A stretch of DNA of 64,000 nucleotides from Halosolutus gelatinilyticus (GTDB lineage Archaea > Halobacteriota > Halobacteria > Halobacteriales > Natrialbaceae): positions 3,348,001 to 3,412,000 of the forward strand of contig NZ_CP095491.1 in the NCBI RefSeq assembly GCF_023028105.1, written 5' to 3'. Positions 27,090-36,337 of this stretch are shown piece after piece. Made by a program: the position numbers and the translations under genes. Numbering within the stretch: the first letter of the stretch is position 1; every line of letters begins with the position of its first letter. The notes under the pieces are model-generated. The model saw nothing but the letters and a program-made list of their open reading frames with translations. It was not told the origin of the DNA and did no database searches.

Positions 27090-28162
27090 TCCTCCCACGC
27101 TCCGTCGACGCCGAGTCCCTTGGCCTGCGGAACCACGGCGGACCCCTTTTCGAGGAGGACCGGGTCGCGAGCGAGGTCGTCGGCCAACAGCTCGCCCGTC
27201 GCGAGCCCGCAGGCCGGCACGTCGGCGATCGCCGCCGCGAGGTGGACCGCGCCGGTGCGCGCGACGACACCGTCGATCGTCGTCGTCACCAGCGGCGTGA
27301 CGTCGAGTTCGGTCGCCCACGCCGCGACCTGTCGGGCGACGTCGATTCCGCCGAGCGCCATCGGTTTGAGCACGGCGACGTCCGCCGCGCCGGCCTCGCA
27401 GATCGTGTCGATGCCGTGATCGAGCAGCCCCTCGTCGAGGGCGATCGAGACGCCCTTCCCGCGGAGCGCGGCGTGTCCCTCGAGCGCGCCGGCGGGCAGC
27501 GGCTGCTCGAGGATCGAGACGTCGAGGGCGGCGAAGGCCTCGATCGCGGACTCCGCCTCCTCGTAGGTCCAGGCCTCGTTGGCGTCCGCGCGGAGTTCGA
27601 CGCCCGGCCCGACGGCGTCTCTGACCCGGCGCAGCCGCTCGACGTCCTCCTCGATCGATCGGAGCCCGACTTTCACCTTGCAGACGTCGAACCCGCGTTC
27701 GTGCGCGCGCCGGGCCGCCGCGGCGGTCTCGCTCGGATCGCCGTCGCCGACCGTCGCGTTCACCGGGACTCGTCCGACGAGCGGCCCCCTGCTGAGATAC
27801 CGGTACAGCGGGGTCGCTTCACGAGTCGCCTCCAGGTCCGCGAACGCGAGGGTGACCGCGTGCCTGGCCGCGACCGTCCGATCGACGGCCTCGAGCGCGC
27901 CGCGCTGGTCTCCCCGCTCGACGGCGTCGCCCGCCCGCTCGAGCGCCGATTCGCAGTCGTCGATCGATTCGGTCCAGCCGGTCAGCGGCGTCGCCTCGCC
28001 GTATCCGACGTTCCCGTCGTCGTCGACGAGTCGGACGAGAAAGCCGTCGCGGGACTCGATCGTCCCGGTCGCGCTCTCGAGCGGGCGCTTCAGCGGCAGC
28101 GAGAAGGAGCGATACTCGAAGGCGGGGCCCGACCCGCAGCCGCCTTCCTCGGGCGAACTCAT
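27086..28162 (-). CDS. menC: o-Succinylbenzoate synthase (enolase superfamily)
   Basis: 358 residues. Dehydrates SHCHC to o-succinylbenzoate. Enolase/mandelate-racemase marks: VCKVKVGLRS (catalytic Lys), ELRADANEAW (metal Asp), EQPLP (metal Glu) and ALDEGL (metal Asp), followed by AVLKPMALGG with the second Lys. The frame is open far upstream but ATG 28162 fits the family N-terminus and overlaps the menA stop. Position between menA and menE supports the OSB synthase call over other superfamily members. Confidence 0.92.
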   Translation of the reverse strand: MSSPEEGGCGSGPAFEYRSFSLPLKRPLESATGTIESRDGFLVRLVDDDGNVGYGEATPLTGWTESIDDCESALERAGDAVERGDQRGALEAVDRTVAARHAVTLAFADLEATREATPLYRYLSRGPLVGRVPVNATVGDGDPSETAAAARRAHERGFDVCKVKVGLRSIEEDVERLRRVRDAVGPGVELRADANEAWTYEEAESAIEAFAALDVSILEQPLPAGALEGHAALRGKGVSIALDEGLLDHGIDTICEAGAADVAVLKPMALGGIDVARQVAAWATELDVTPLVTTTIDGVVARTGAVHLAAAIADVPACGLATGELLADDLARDPVLLEKGSAVVPQAKGLGVDGAWEE

Positions 28163-29097
28163 ACGATCAGCCCCGCGGCGAACAGGATCGCATACAGCGC
28201 GAGCAGCTTTCCGGTGCGCTCGAGCGCGGGGTTGAGCGCCGCCCCGTCCGTCCGGGTGCAGACCGTCCGCGCGACCAGCGCAGCGTAGGGGAGCGTCACG
28301 AGCGGCAGCAGGATCGTCGGGTCGAAGCCGGCGGCGAGCCAGAACCACGGCGGCGTGACGTACGCCAGCGCGAGCAGGCCGACGTACTCGAAGCGGCTCG
28401 CGCGATAGCCCAGCCGCACGGCGAGCGTCCGCTTGCCGGCCTCGGCGTCGGTCTCCAGATCTCGGACGTTGTTCACGACGAGGATCGCCGTCGAGATGCC
28501 GGCGATCGGGAGGCTCGCGACGATGGACTCGCGCGTGATCGTCCCCTCCGGAATCGCGATCGTCAGCGGCTCGAGGGCGGCCGCCGCCTGAACGTAGTAT
28601 GTGCCGATTACGGCGACGAATCCGAAGAAGACGAACACGAAGAGATCGCCGAGGCCGTGATACCCCAGCGGGTAGGGGCCGCCGGTGTAGGCCCACCCGC
28701 AGAAGACGCTGACGGCGCCGATCGCGAGGACCGGCAGTCCCCCCACGTAGACGAGGTACGTCCCCGAGAGGATCGCCAGCCCGAAGGCAACGATCATCGC
28801 GAGTTTGACTCGCTCGGGCGGGATGAGGCCCGCCTGCGTGACCCGCGTAAAGCCCTCTCGATCGTCCGTATCCGCACCCTTGATCGCGTCGTAGTAGTCG
28901 TTTGCAAAGTTCGTCCCCACCTGGATTAGCACCGTGCTGACGAGGGCCATCATCGCCGGGAGGAGGGCGAACACGTCCTCGTGGATCGCGAGCCCGGTTC
29001 CGACGATAACGGGCGCCGCCGCCGCGGGAAGCGTTTGCGGACGCGCGGCCATCAGCCACGCCTTCGTCCGCGAAGTCTCGACTTCGGCCGTACTCAT
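28159..29097 (-). CDS. menA: 1,4-Dihydroxy-2-naphthoate polyprenyltransferase
   Basis: 312 residues with about eight or nine membrane helices. UbiA-superfamily enzyme that attaches the polyprenyl tail to dihydroxynaphthoate in the membrane. The first aspartate-rich motif is NFANDYYDAIKGADTDDR (about 65-82) and the second NNVRDLETDAEAGKRTLAVRLG (about 187-208); both bind the diphosphate through Mg. ATG 29097 overlaps the stop of a tiny lipoprotein-like ORF; downstream it overlaps menC. Confidence 0.95.
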   Translation of the reverse strand: MSTAEVETSRTKAWLMAARPQTLPAAAAPVIVGTGLAIHEDVFALLPAMMALVSTVLIQVGTNFANDYYDAIKGADTDDREGFTRVTQAGLIPPERVKLAMIVAFGLAILSGTYLVYVGGLPVLAIGAVSVFCGWAYTGGPYPLGYHGLGDLFVFVFFGFVAVIGTYYVQAAAALEPLTIAIPEGTITRESIVASLPIAGISTAILVVNNVRDLETDAEAGKRTLAVRLGYRASRFEYVGLLALAYVTPPWFWLAAGFDPTILLPLVTLPYAALVARTVCTRTDGAALNPALERTGKLLALYAILFAAGLIV

Positions 29098-29258
29098 TTT
29101 CTCGAGTATCCCACTCGGGAGAGTGTCAACGTTGGCATTGCGCGCGACGGATCGCCGGCCTCGTCGCTGCCGACATCGAACGTCCCGAGACAGCCGGAAC
29201 CTGCAGCGAACGCGGCGATCGCGCCGAACAGAAGTCGTCTTCGCGTCGAGTAGCTCAT
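29094..29258 (-). CDS. Tiny Tat-lipoprotein-like ORF coupled to menA
   Basis: 54 residues reading MSYSTRRRLLFGAIAAFAAG, then a lipobox SGC and a short tail. A twin-arginine start, hydrophobic core and lipobox cysteine are all visible, as in haloarchaeal Tat lipoproteins, but the mature part is only about 30 residues. Its TGA overlaps the menA ATG. It may be a real microprotein or the truncated 5' end of a lost lipoprotein gene. Confidence 0.45.
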   Translation of the reverse strand: MSYSTRRRLLFGAIAAFAAGSGCLGTFDVGSDEAGDPSRAMPTLTLSRVGYSRK

Positions 29259-29317
29259 TCGAGGTGCCGTTCGCTTCGCGGACCGAATAGATCAAATCAC
29301 CTGAACGTATCGCGGAC

Positions 29318-30256
29318 TCAGTAGTGCCACGGGTAGTCGTCGAAGTCCGGATCGCGGCCCTCGACGAACGCGTCGCGGCCCTCCTCGGCCTCGTCGGTCA
29401 TGTATCCCAGTCGCGTGGCCTCGCCGGCGAACACCTGCTGGCCGATCATGCCGTCGTCGGCCATGTTGAACGCGTACTTGAGCATCCGCATCGCCGTCGG
29501 GCTCTTCGAGTTGATCCGCCGGCCCCACTCCAGGGCCGTCTCCTCGAGTTCGTCGTGGGGGACGACCTCGTTGACCATCCCCATCTCCGCGGCCTCCTCG
29601 GCCGAGTAGGTCTTGCCGAGGAAGAACACCTCGCGGGCCTTCTTTTGGCCGATCTGCTGGGCGAGGTAGGCGGAGCCGAAGCCGGCGTCGTAGCTCGCCA
29701 CGTCGGGATCGGTCTGGAGGAACTTCGCGTGCTCCTCGCTCGCCAGCGTCAGATCGCAGACCACGTGCAGCGAGTGGCCGCCGCCGACGGCCCACCCGGG
29801 GACGACGCAGACGACGACCTTCGGGATGTGCCGGATAAGCCGCTGGACTTCGAGGATGTGGAGCCGCCCCTGCTCCGAGGCCCGTGCTCGCGGGCGCTGT
29901 CCGCTCGAATTTTCCGAGGCGCGTTGCGCCTCGCTCTCCTCGTCACCTTCGTACTGGTAGCCGTCCTCCCCGCGAACCGTCTGATCGCCGCCCGAACAGA
30001 ACGCCCAGCCGCCGTCCTTCGGCGACGGCCCATTGCCCGTCAGCAGGACGCAGCCGACGTCCGTCTGCCGCTTGGCGTGATCCAACGCGTCGTAGAGTTC
30101 GTCCACGGTCCCCGGCCGAAAGGCGTTGCGGACCGCGGGCCGATCGAACGCGATGCGGACCGTCCCGGAGTCGACGGCCCGATGGTAGGTCAGATCGCGA
30201 AAGTCGAAGCCGTCGATCGGTTCCCACCGATCCGCATCGAAGAGTTTCGAAACCAT
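29318..30256 (-). CDS. menB: 1,4-Dihydroxy-2-naphthoyl-CoA synthase
   Basis: 312 residues. Crotonase-fold enzyme closing the second ring of the naphthoquinone. Motifs: FRPGTVDELYDAL, CSGGDQTVRG, VVPGWAVGGGHSLHVVCDLT (oxyanion hole), QTDPDVASYDAGFGSAYLAQ and the C-terminal MTDEAEEGRDAFVEGRDPDF. Start ATG 30256 fits MenB; the longer frame is not used. Residues about 105-130 are a Glu/Ser/Arg/Ala-rich insert not found in bacterial MenB. It is encoded over a perfect 8-base hairpin at 29915-29933 and lies in the flexible loop before the active site. Such a loop may tolerate it. Confidence 0.95.
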   Translation of the reverse strand: MVSKLFDADRWEPIDGFDFRDLTYHRAVDSGTVRIAFDRPAVRNAFRPGTVDELYDALDHAKRQTDVGCVLLTGNGPSPKDGGWAFCSGGDQTVRGEDGYQYEGDEESEAQRASENSSGQRPRARASEQGRLHILEVQRLIRHIPKVVVCVVPGWAVGGGHSLHVVCDLTLASEEHAKFLQTDPDVASYDAGFGSAYLAQQIGQKKAREVFFLGKTYSAEEAAEMGMVNEVVPHDELEETALEWGRRINSKSPTAMRMLKYAFNMADDGMIGQQVFAGEATRLGYMTDEAEEGRDAFVEGRDPDFDDYPWHY

Positions 30257-30425
30257 TGCCTCCAGTTTGGCGGGCAGCGCCTGAAATAGATTCGCGTCCG
30301 CGGTCGGTGCCGCGAACTTCGCACCCGGTCCGTCGCGTCGCTCTGTCGCTATCCGGACCGGTCTCCGCCGCGATCGGCGCGGTTCGCGACAACAGTTATT
30401 CACCACCCAGAGAAATGGCGGACAG

Positions 30426-31283
30426 ATGGACCAGTCCGATCGGACGGAGCCCGAATCGTTCTACGACGAGTACGGCGAACGCGAGTGGGAACGGCTCGAT
30501 CGAGACTTCTTCCACCGCCTCGAGTGGGAGGGGACGATCGATCGACTCGAAGCGCACCTTCCGCCGGCGAGCGGATCCGACGCCCCGCGCGTCCTCGATA
30601 TCGGCGGCGGGGCGGGCCGGTACAGCGTCTGGCTCGCCCGGCGGGGGTACAAGGTGACGCTCGCGGAACCGAGTGAAACCCAGCGGACGATCGCCCGCGA
30701 GAAGATCCCAGAGCGCGACGTCGAAGAGGCCGCGACGGTCGTCGACGGCGACGTCCGCGACCTCGCGTTCGACGACGACGCGTTCGACGCGACGTGCTGT
30801 CTCGGCGGGCCGCTCTCGCACGTCCTCGACGCGGACGAGCGGCGCCGAGCGGCCCGCGAACTGAAACGAGTGACGAACCCCGGAGAACCGGTCTTCGTCT
30901 CCGTCATGGGGTTGCTCGGAATCGTGCTGATCACGGCCCAGTACGCCGGTCGCGACGAGGAACCCCTCGATCCCTCGTTGCTGCCCGCGATCGTCCGAGA
31001 GGGGGATCACACGGGCGACCTCGTGCGGAGTCGCGGCACGGAACCGACGCTCTTCGACTGCCACTTCTTCCGGCGCGACGAACTCGAAGCCCTCCTCTCG
31101 GACGCGGGACTCGCCGTCGAGACGATCGTCGCGCTCGAAGGCGTCGCCGCGACCCGTCGAACTCGCTTCGACGACCTGACCGCGGCCGATCGGGACGCGA
31201 TTCGCGAGGTAAACGACCTGCTGCGGACCGATCGATCGGTGGCCGACCTGTCGCCGCACATGCTCGCCGTTTGCAGGGCCTGA
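30426..31283 (+). CDS. Class I SAM-dependent methyltransferase
   Basis: 285 residues. SAM-binding motif I is VLDIGGGAGRYSVWLARRG, followed by an acidic motif II (TLAEPS) and VVDGDVRDLAFDDDAFDATCCLGG (motif III/post-I). The acceptor is unknown. It lies on the opposite strand inside the men cluster. The final menaquinone methylation needs a methyltransferase, but this protein lacks the UbiE/MenG signature I would expect, so that role is not assumed. Confidence 0.87.
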   Translation: MDQSDRTEPESFYDEYGEREWERLDRDFFHRLEWEGTIDRLEAHLPPASGSDAPRVLDIGGGAGRYSVWLARRGYKVTLAEPSETQRTIAREKIPERDVEEAATVVDGDVRDLAFDDDAFDATCCLGGPLSHVLDADERRRAARELKRVTNPGEPVFVSVMGLLGIVLITAQYAGRDEEPLDPSLLPAIVREGDHTGDLVRSRGTEPTLFDCHFFRRDELEALLSDAGLAVETIVALEGVAATRRTRFDDLTAADRDAIREVNDLLRTDRSVADLSPHMLAVCRA

Positions 31284-31744
31284 GACCGTCGAACCGGGAG
31301 TCGTGCGATCGCGACCGATCCCGATCCGCTGCGGCGAAGCTAGCCGATCCGCCGAAAGCGGCCGCCGTCACAGTTCCTTCGTCATCTCGACGATCGTCCC
31401 AGTTACGCCGGTCTCCTCGTGGCTGGAGAACTCGTGCGATCGCTCGTTGACCCGCTCTATACACCCGTCACTTCCGCGTCTGCCGTCAACTCGGACCATC
31501 GTGCTCGACGAACCGATCGTCGAACCACCGGATTTGATATAGCACATTATAGTGTATCCGTCGGAGATGAGCCGATCCGACAACGGCCAGTTACCGACGG
31601 TAATTCCGCCTGCTAGCCGATAGTCCAGGTCTCGATCGAGAAGTCAACCGGCCCGGCACCGAGGCGCCGGCGCGTCGATCACCTCGGCTGACAGTCGCCG
31701 GATCCGAGGGATTTTTCGCCCGGACGCCTACCCAGACCCGATCG
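31284..31744. other. Non-coding stretch of 461 bases
   Basis: Between the methyltransferase and the J-domain gene, both on the plus strand. An AT-rich patch at about 31535-31560 could carry a promoter on either strand. A minus-strand frame of up to 71 codons (TTG start at 31583, inner ATG near 31547, ending at 31368) is open, but I recognise nothing in it and do not call it a gene. Confidence 0.55.
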
Positions 31745-32235
31745 ATGGGCGAGACGTACTACGACGTTCTCGGGGTCGATCCGGACGCGACGCAGGCGGA
31801 GAGCCGGGCGGCGTACCGCGGCCGCGTCCTCGAGACGCACCCGGATCACAACGACGACCCCGACGCGGCCGAGCAGTTCACGCGCGTCTCGACCGCCGAG
31901 TCGGTCCTCGCGGACGAGACCGAACGCGCGCGGTACGATCGGCTCGGTCACGAGTCGTACGTCCGTCTCGCCGACGCGACCGCCTCGTCCGCGGACGAGG
32001 CGGCCGATTCCGGGGCCGAACGAACCGAGAAATCGAGGACCGCGTCGAGAAGGAAAACCGCCCGTTGTGCGACGGGGACGAGCGATTCGCGGACGACTGG
32101 ACGAACTGGACGACGCCGATCGGGCTCTACGCGGCCCCGGTGGGTCCGCTCTCGATTCGCGGCCTGCTCGCGATCGCGTGCTGCTGGATCCCGTTCGGCT
32201 ACGCGATCGGGGTCTGGTGGGTATTACGACCCTGA
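31745..32235 (+). pseudogene. J-domain (DnaJ-like) membrane protein, apparently frameshifted
   Basis: The N-terminus is a J-domain: YYDVLGVDPDATQAESRAAY, HPDHND in place of the usual HPD, and YDRLGHESY. The frame then degenerates into Arg/Ser-rich sequence after about residue 92. In another frame the sequence continues sensibly from about base 32020: NREIEDRVEKENRPLCDGD, then a hydrophobic segment and the end IGVWWVLRP with stop TGA at 32233-32235. Joining the two gives a J-domain plus a C-terminal membrane anchor that ends 17 bases short of menD. Without the shift the frame would run about 230 bases antisense into menD. A deletion of one base or insertion of two between about 31990 and 32035, or a sequencing error, explains it. 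Confidence 0.75.
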
Positions 32236-32252
32236 TTCGGGCACCCTGCCGT

Positions 32253-34049
32253 CTACGATTCGCTCCCGTCTCGCTCGACTGCGGTTTCGACCCGTCGGCG
32301 AAGGTCTTCCCGACGTCTGTGACTCGCCGCCGAGTCGAACTCGATCGAAAGCACCTGCGTCCCGTCCGCATCGAGCGACCGCCGGTACGCGTCCGGAAAG
32401 TCGGCCAGCTCGACGCGTTCGAACTCGAACCCGTAGAGGTCGGCGAGCGGTTCGAAATCGAGCCCGTGTGGCGTCTTGAACTGGCCGGTAAACGGCGGAT
32501 CGAACCCTTCGATCGGGAGTTTGTGGAAGATGCCGCCGCCGTTGTTGTCGAGCAGGACGATCGTGGCGTCGACGCCGCAGCGATCGAGCGCGAGCAGGCC
32601 GTTCGAATCGTGGTAGAAGGCGAGATCGCCGGTGACGAGCACGAGCGGGTCGGCGTCGACGCTGCCGGCTCCGAGCGCGGTGCTCGTGATGCCGTCGATC
32701 CCGCTCGCGCCGCGGTTGGCGAGCACCGTGAGGTCCGCGCGACGGGGCCGGCCGAACCGATCGGCGTCCCGGATTGGCATGCTGTTCGAGACGAAGACGG
32801 TCGCCCGATCGGGAGCGTCGGCGAAGACGGACGCGAGGATCGCGCCTTCGAAGGGCGATTCGGAGGGTTCGTCCGCCGTCAGGGCCTCGTCGCGGATCTT
32901 CCAGTGTCGGCGCTCGACGGCGTCGAACCGGGCGATCCACTCGTCGCTGTCAGAGTCGATATCGCCGTCCGCCGCGTCGAGGCCGTCGACTAGGCTCTCG
33001 ACGACCGATTCCGGCGTCGCGGCCAGCAGATCGGTCGCGGTGAACGTCGCCTCGCGCCACTCGCCGGCGGGGTCGATCAGGTACTGGTCCGCGTCCGCAT
33101 CGCGTAGCGCGTGTCGCAGCGCTTTCGAAGTCGGCGAGGCGCCGAACCGAAGCACGACGTCAGGAGCCGGCATCGCGCCGATGTACGCGTCGTACCCTCC
33201 GTATATCGGGGCGCCGTCGACGTGGGGTCCGAACCGCAGATTCGAGAGCGGGTCGGCGAGCACGGGCGCGCCGAGTCGGGCCGCGAGGGCGCTCACGCTG
33301 TGCCGATCGAGCCCCGCGAGATCCGCGGGATCCGCCGGTCCGGCGACGATCAGCGGCCGATCGGCGTCGACGAGCGCCTCGCGGAGGGCGCCGATCGGCT
33401 CGCGATCCACGGTCGGCCGGCCGGCGACGGTATCGACGAACGGCCCGTCCCGGCCCCGTCCGGCCAGCGTGTCCGAGAAGGCGTCCGGCACGTCCCCCGG
33501 CACGTCGATCGGTTCGAGCGGCTTTCGGAACGGACAGTTGAGGTGGACGGGGCCAGCCGGGGTACCGGTCGTCTTCGCGAGCGCTCGTGCGGCGGTCGTG
33601 CGAAGGCTTCGAACCTTCCGCTCGTCGGCTTCGGGGTCGGGGAGTTCCGCGTCCCACCGGACCGCGTCCCCGTAAAGGTCGACCTGGTCGATCGTCTGGT
33701 TCGCGCCGCTGTCCCGCAGTTCGAGGGGGCGATCGGCCGTGAGCACGAGCAGCGGGACGCGCGCCCGGTCCGCCTCGATCACGGCGGGGTGAAAGTTCGC
33801 CGCCGCCGTGCCCGAGGTGCAGACCAGCGCGGTAGGCTCGGCCGTTCGCCGGGCGCGACCGAGCGCGAAGTACGCGGCCGATCGTTCGTCGAGGTGCGAA
33901 AAGACCTCGATATCCGGATGTTCGGCGAACGCGACCGTCAGGGGCGTCGATCGGCTTCCCGGGGCGATACAGACGGCCTCGAGGCCGCCGGTCGCGAGTT
34001 CGTCGACGAGAACCCGCCCCCAGAGCGTCGCGCGATTAGGTGCCGTCAT
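32253..34049 (-). CDS. menD: SEPHCHC synthase, thiamine-diphosphate enzyme of menaquinone synthesis
   Basis: 598 residues. Joins isochorismate and 2-oxoglutarate. The N-terminal Pyr domain contains APGSRSTPLTVAF and the catalytic-Glu region, with GTAAANFHPAV typical of MenD. The C-terminal PP domain has the thiamine-diphosphate motif VTGDLAFYHDSNGLL ... NNGGGIF. Full length for the family. It overlaps menF by 14 bases, and with it forms the first step pair of the pathway. Confidence 0.96.
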   Translation of the reverse strand: MTAPNRATLWGRVLVDELATGGLEAVCIAPGSRSTPLTVAFAEHPDIEVFSHLDERSAAYFALGRARRTAEPTALVCTSGTAAANFHPAVIEADRARVPLLVLTADRPLELRDSGANQTIDQVDLYGDAVRWDAELPDPEADERKVRSLRTTAARALAKTTGTPAGPVHLNCPFRKPLEPIDVPGDVPDAFSDTLAGRGRDGPFVDTVAGRPTVDREPIGALREALVDADRPLIVAGPADPADLAGLDRHSVSALAARLGAPVLADPLSNLRFGPHVDGAPIYGGYDAYIGAMPAPDVVLRFGASPTSKALRHALRDADADQYLIDPAGEWREATFTATDLLAATPESVVESLVDGLDAADGDIDSDSDEWIARFDAVERRHWKIRDEALTADEPSESPFEGAILASVFADAPDRATVFVSNSMPIRDADRFGRPRRADLTVLANRGASGIDGITSTALGAGSVDADPLVLVTGDLAFYHDSNGLLALDRCGVDATIVLLDNNGGGIFHKLPIEGFDPPFTGQFKTPHGLDFEPLADLYGFEFERVELADFPDAYRRSLDADGTQVLSIEFDSAASHRRREDLRRRVETAVERDGSES

Positions 34050-35400
34050 CGTCGTCTCGAAGTTCGTCGAGGATCGGTCGAAACTTCAGCTGTACCTCGT
34101 CCCACTCGTCGTCCGGATCGCTGTCGGCGACGATGCCGTTCCCCGCGAAGAGCGTGACGGTCTCGTCCGCGGCGATCGCGGAGCGAATCCCGACGGCGAA
34201 TTCGCCGTCGCCGTCGGCGTCGAACCAGCCGACGGGGGCCGCGTACCAGCCGCGATCGAACGTCTCCGTGTCCCGGATCGTCTCCCAGGCCGCGCTCGGG
34301 GGGACGCCGCCGACGGCGGGGGTCGGGTGCAGCGCCTCCACGAGTTCGAGGACGTGCCGATCGCCGTCGAGCGTCGCCTCGATCGGCGTCTGCAGGTGTT
34401 GGATCGTCGCCAGTCGCCGGATCGTCCGGTCGTCGACGACGAGTTCCGCGGCGACGGGGCGGAGTTGTTCGGTGATCGCCTCGACGACGAGGCCGTGTTC
34501 CCGCCGGAACTTCTCGCTTGCGAGCATCCGATCGACGTACTCCTCGTCCGCTTCGGGCGTCTCGCCGCGGGGAACCGAACCCGCCAGAGCCTCGGTCTCG
34601 ACGTGCCTGCCGCGCTTGGAAACGAGGCGCTCGGGTGGCGCGCCGAAGAACGTTCCCCCGTCCGCCGCACCGATCAGGAACCGGTAACAGTTCGGGTACT
34701 GTCGTCGGAGCCGTTCGAGGGTCGCCGGCACGTCGATCGGTCCCTCGATATCGACCGTCAGCGCCTGCGCGAGCACCACTTTCGTTAGCCGACCGTCCGC
34801 GATCCGTTCGAGGGCGGTTTCGACCTGGTCGGTCCACACCGCGGGCGACGTGGTTCGGCGCGTCTCGGCGACGCCCGGACCCGTTCCGCTCGGGCGCATC
34901 GCGGCCACCGCGGTGAGTCGATCGTACCAGCGATCCAGCCGATCGGTCGCCGTCTCGTCGTCGGTTGCGACCGCCGTCAGCCACGTTCCCTCGTCGCTTC
35001 GGGTGACGAGAATCTCCGGGACGACGAACGACGCCGCGTTGAATCCGGCCCAGGGCGCCCGCGGTTCGTGGCCGTCGTGAAATGAAAAGCCGCCGAACGC
35101 GCGCGGCCGAGCGACGGCGGGGCCGTCGTGGTCGAGGCCGTCGAACACCGCGCTCGCCGCCGCGCGAACGCGATCGAACCGGTCCGCGCCGCCGGCCGTA
35201 ATCCGTGCGGCGACGCCGCGACCGGCGATCTCCAATCCGTTGGGCGTGGCCCACTGGATTCGCGCCGCGTCCGCGGCGTCGACGATCGCGGCGAAGGAGA
35301 CATCCTCGAGTTCGCGACATCGGCTGATAAGAGCATCCGCTGTCCGCGGACCCGACGCTGCCTCACCCGCCAGTCCTCCCTCCCCCGGCGTGTGGTCCAT
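34036..35400 (-). CDS. menF: Isochorismate synthase
   Basis: 454 residues. Chorismate-utilising fold: LTKVVLAQALTVD, FFGAPPERLVSKRGRHVETEALAGS, the ALHPTPAVGG motif and late AGNGIVADSDPDDEW that binds Mg. It converts chorismate to isochorismate, the entry to menaquinone. Anthranilate synthase is less likely because menD follows directly. The first 25 residues are weakly conserved, so a start slightly further in is possible. Confidence 0.93.
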   Translation of the reverse strand: MDHTPGEGGLAGEAASGPRTADALISRCRELEDVSFAAIVDAADAARIQWATPNGLEIAGRGVAARITAGGADRFDRVRAAASAVFDGLDHDGPAVARPRAFGGFSFHDGHEPRAPWAGFNAASFVVPEILVTRSDEGTWLTAVATDDETATDRLDRWYDRLTAVAAMRPSGTGPGVAETRRTTSPAVWTDQVETALERIADGRLTKVVLAQALTVDIEGPIDVPATLERLRRQYPNCYRFLIGAADGGTFFGAPPERLVSKRGRHVETEALAGSVPRGETPEADEEYVDRMLASEKFRREHGLVVEAITEQLRPVAAELVVDDRTIRRLATIQHLQTPIEATLDGDRHVLELVEALHPTPAVGGVPPSAAWETIRDTETFDRGWYAAPVGWFDADGDGEFAVGIRSAIAADETVTLFAGNGIVADSDPDDEWDEVQLKFRPILDELRDDDDGT

Positions 35401-35453
35401 CGAACGCAGTTGGGAACTGACGTGCCTTCAGCCTAACTATTCGCGAAGCGACG

Positions 35454-36044
35454 CTAGCTGTATCGCTCTTCGCGCCACGGATTCGCCGTCTGAGAGTATC
35501 CTCGCCGTTCCCAGTAGCCGCGCTGGGGTTCGGTGAGGAACTCGATCCCGTCGACCCACTTGGCCCCTTTGTAGGCGTACTTGTGGGGCGTGACGACCCG
35601 AAGCGGTCCGCCGTGCTCCTCGGGCAGGGGCTCGCCGTCGAATTTCCAGGCGAAAAGCACCCCGTCGCGGAGGCACGCCTCAAGCGGCAGGTCCGTGGTG
35701 TAGCCGTCCAGCGCGGAGAACATGACGTGGACGGCATCCTCGTGGACGCCCGCTCGCTCCGCGAGTTCCGGAAACGGGACGCCAGTAAACTCGCAGTCGA
35801 ACTTGCTCCAACCGGTCACGCAGTGGAAGTCCTGACGCTGGGTTTCGCCGGGGAGAGCGCGGAACTCGTCCCACGAGAAGCCGAGTTCGGTCTCGACGGC
35901 GCCCGCGACGGTGAACTCCCAGGTATCGGGGTCCCAGTCGGGCGTCCCGCTCTTCGAGAGCACCGGAAACGCGGTGGTCTCGCGCTGTCCCGGGGGCAGC
36001 CGATCGTCCCCGAACTCCCGATAGAGGTCCGTGACGTCTCTCAT
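35454..36044 (-). CDS. Sulfite-oxidase-fold molybdopterin protein
   Basis: 196 residues from ATG 36044 (a longer frame exists but its extra part is unlike a protein). The molybdenum-ligating Cys is in QRQDFHCVTGWS (about residue 91), followed by GVPFPELAERAG, YTTDLPLEACLRDG and VTPHKYAYKGAKWVDGIEFL, all features of the sulfite oxidase/YedY (MsrP) catalytic domain. No Tat signal is seen, so it is probably cytoplasmic. Stand-alone domains like this are common in haloarchaea; their substrate is not established. Confidence 0.9.
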   Translation of the reverse strand: MRDVTDLYREFGDDRLPPGQRETTAFPVLSKSGTPDWDPDTWEFTVAGAVETELGFSWDEFRALPGETQRQDFHCVTGWSKFDCEFTGVPFPELAERAGVHEDAVHVMFSALDGYTTDLPLEACLRDGVLFAWKFDGEPLPEEHGGPLRVVTPHKYAYKGAKWVDGIEFLTEPQRGYWERRGYSQTANPWREERYS

Positions 36045-36337
36045 ACGGATCCGTACCGGCGTCGCCGACGTAACGCTGGCGTTTCGGTCACGATCGCCGA
36101 GACCGGCGAGGGCGGTCTCGACGGCGAAAATGAGATCGACCGATCGGCCACCCGTCCAGCGTCGACCTGCGGAAGGGAAAACACAGTTCGTGATACGAGT
36201 TCTCGCGATAACGTGGCGTTTCCCGGACTGCACCGGGGTCGAAACGGTCCGGAATAGTGCGAGCGGAACCACAATTGGGCTGTTGCTCTCGAAACCCTCG
36301 TCACCCCTTAGTAACGACTCCGCGACCGTACGTCCGT

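Noticed and set aside
31745-32479. J-domain gene read as one 244-codon ORF
   Set aside because: The last 150 codons are Arg/Ser-rich and overlap menD antisense; a second frame gives a sensible C-terminus ending before menD.
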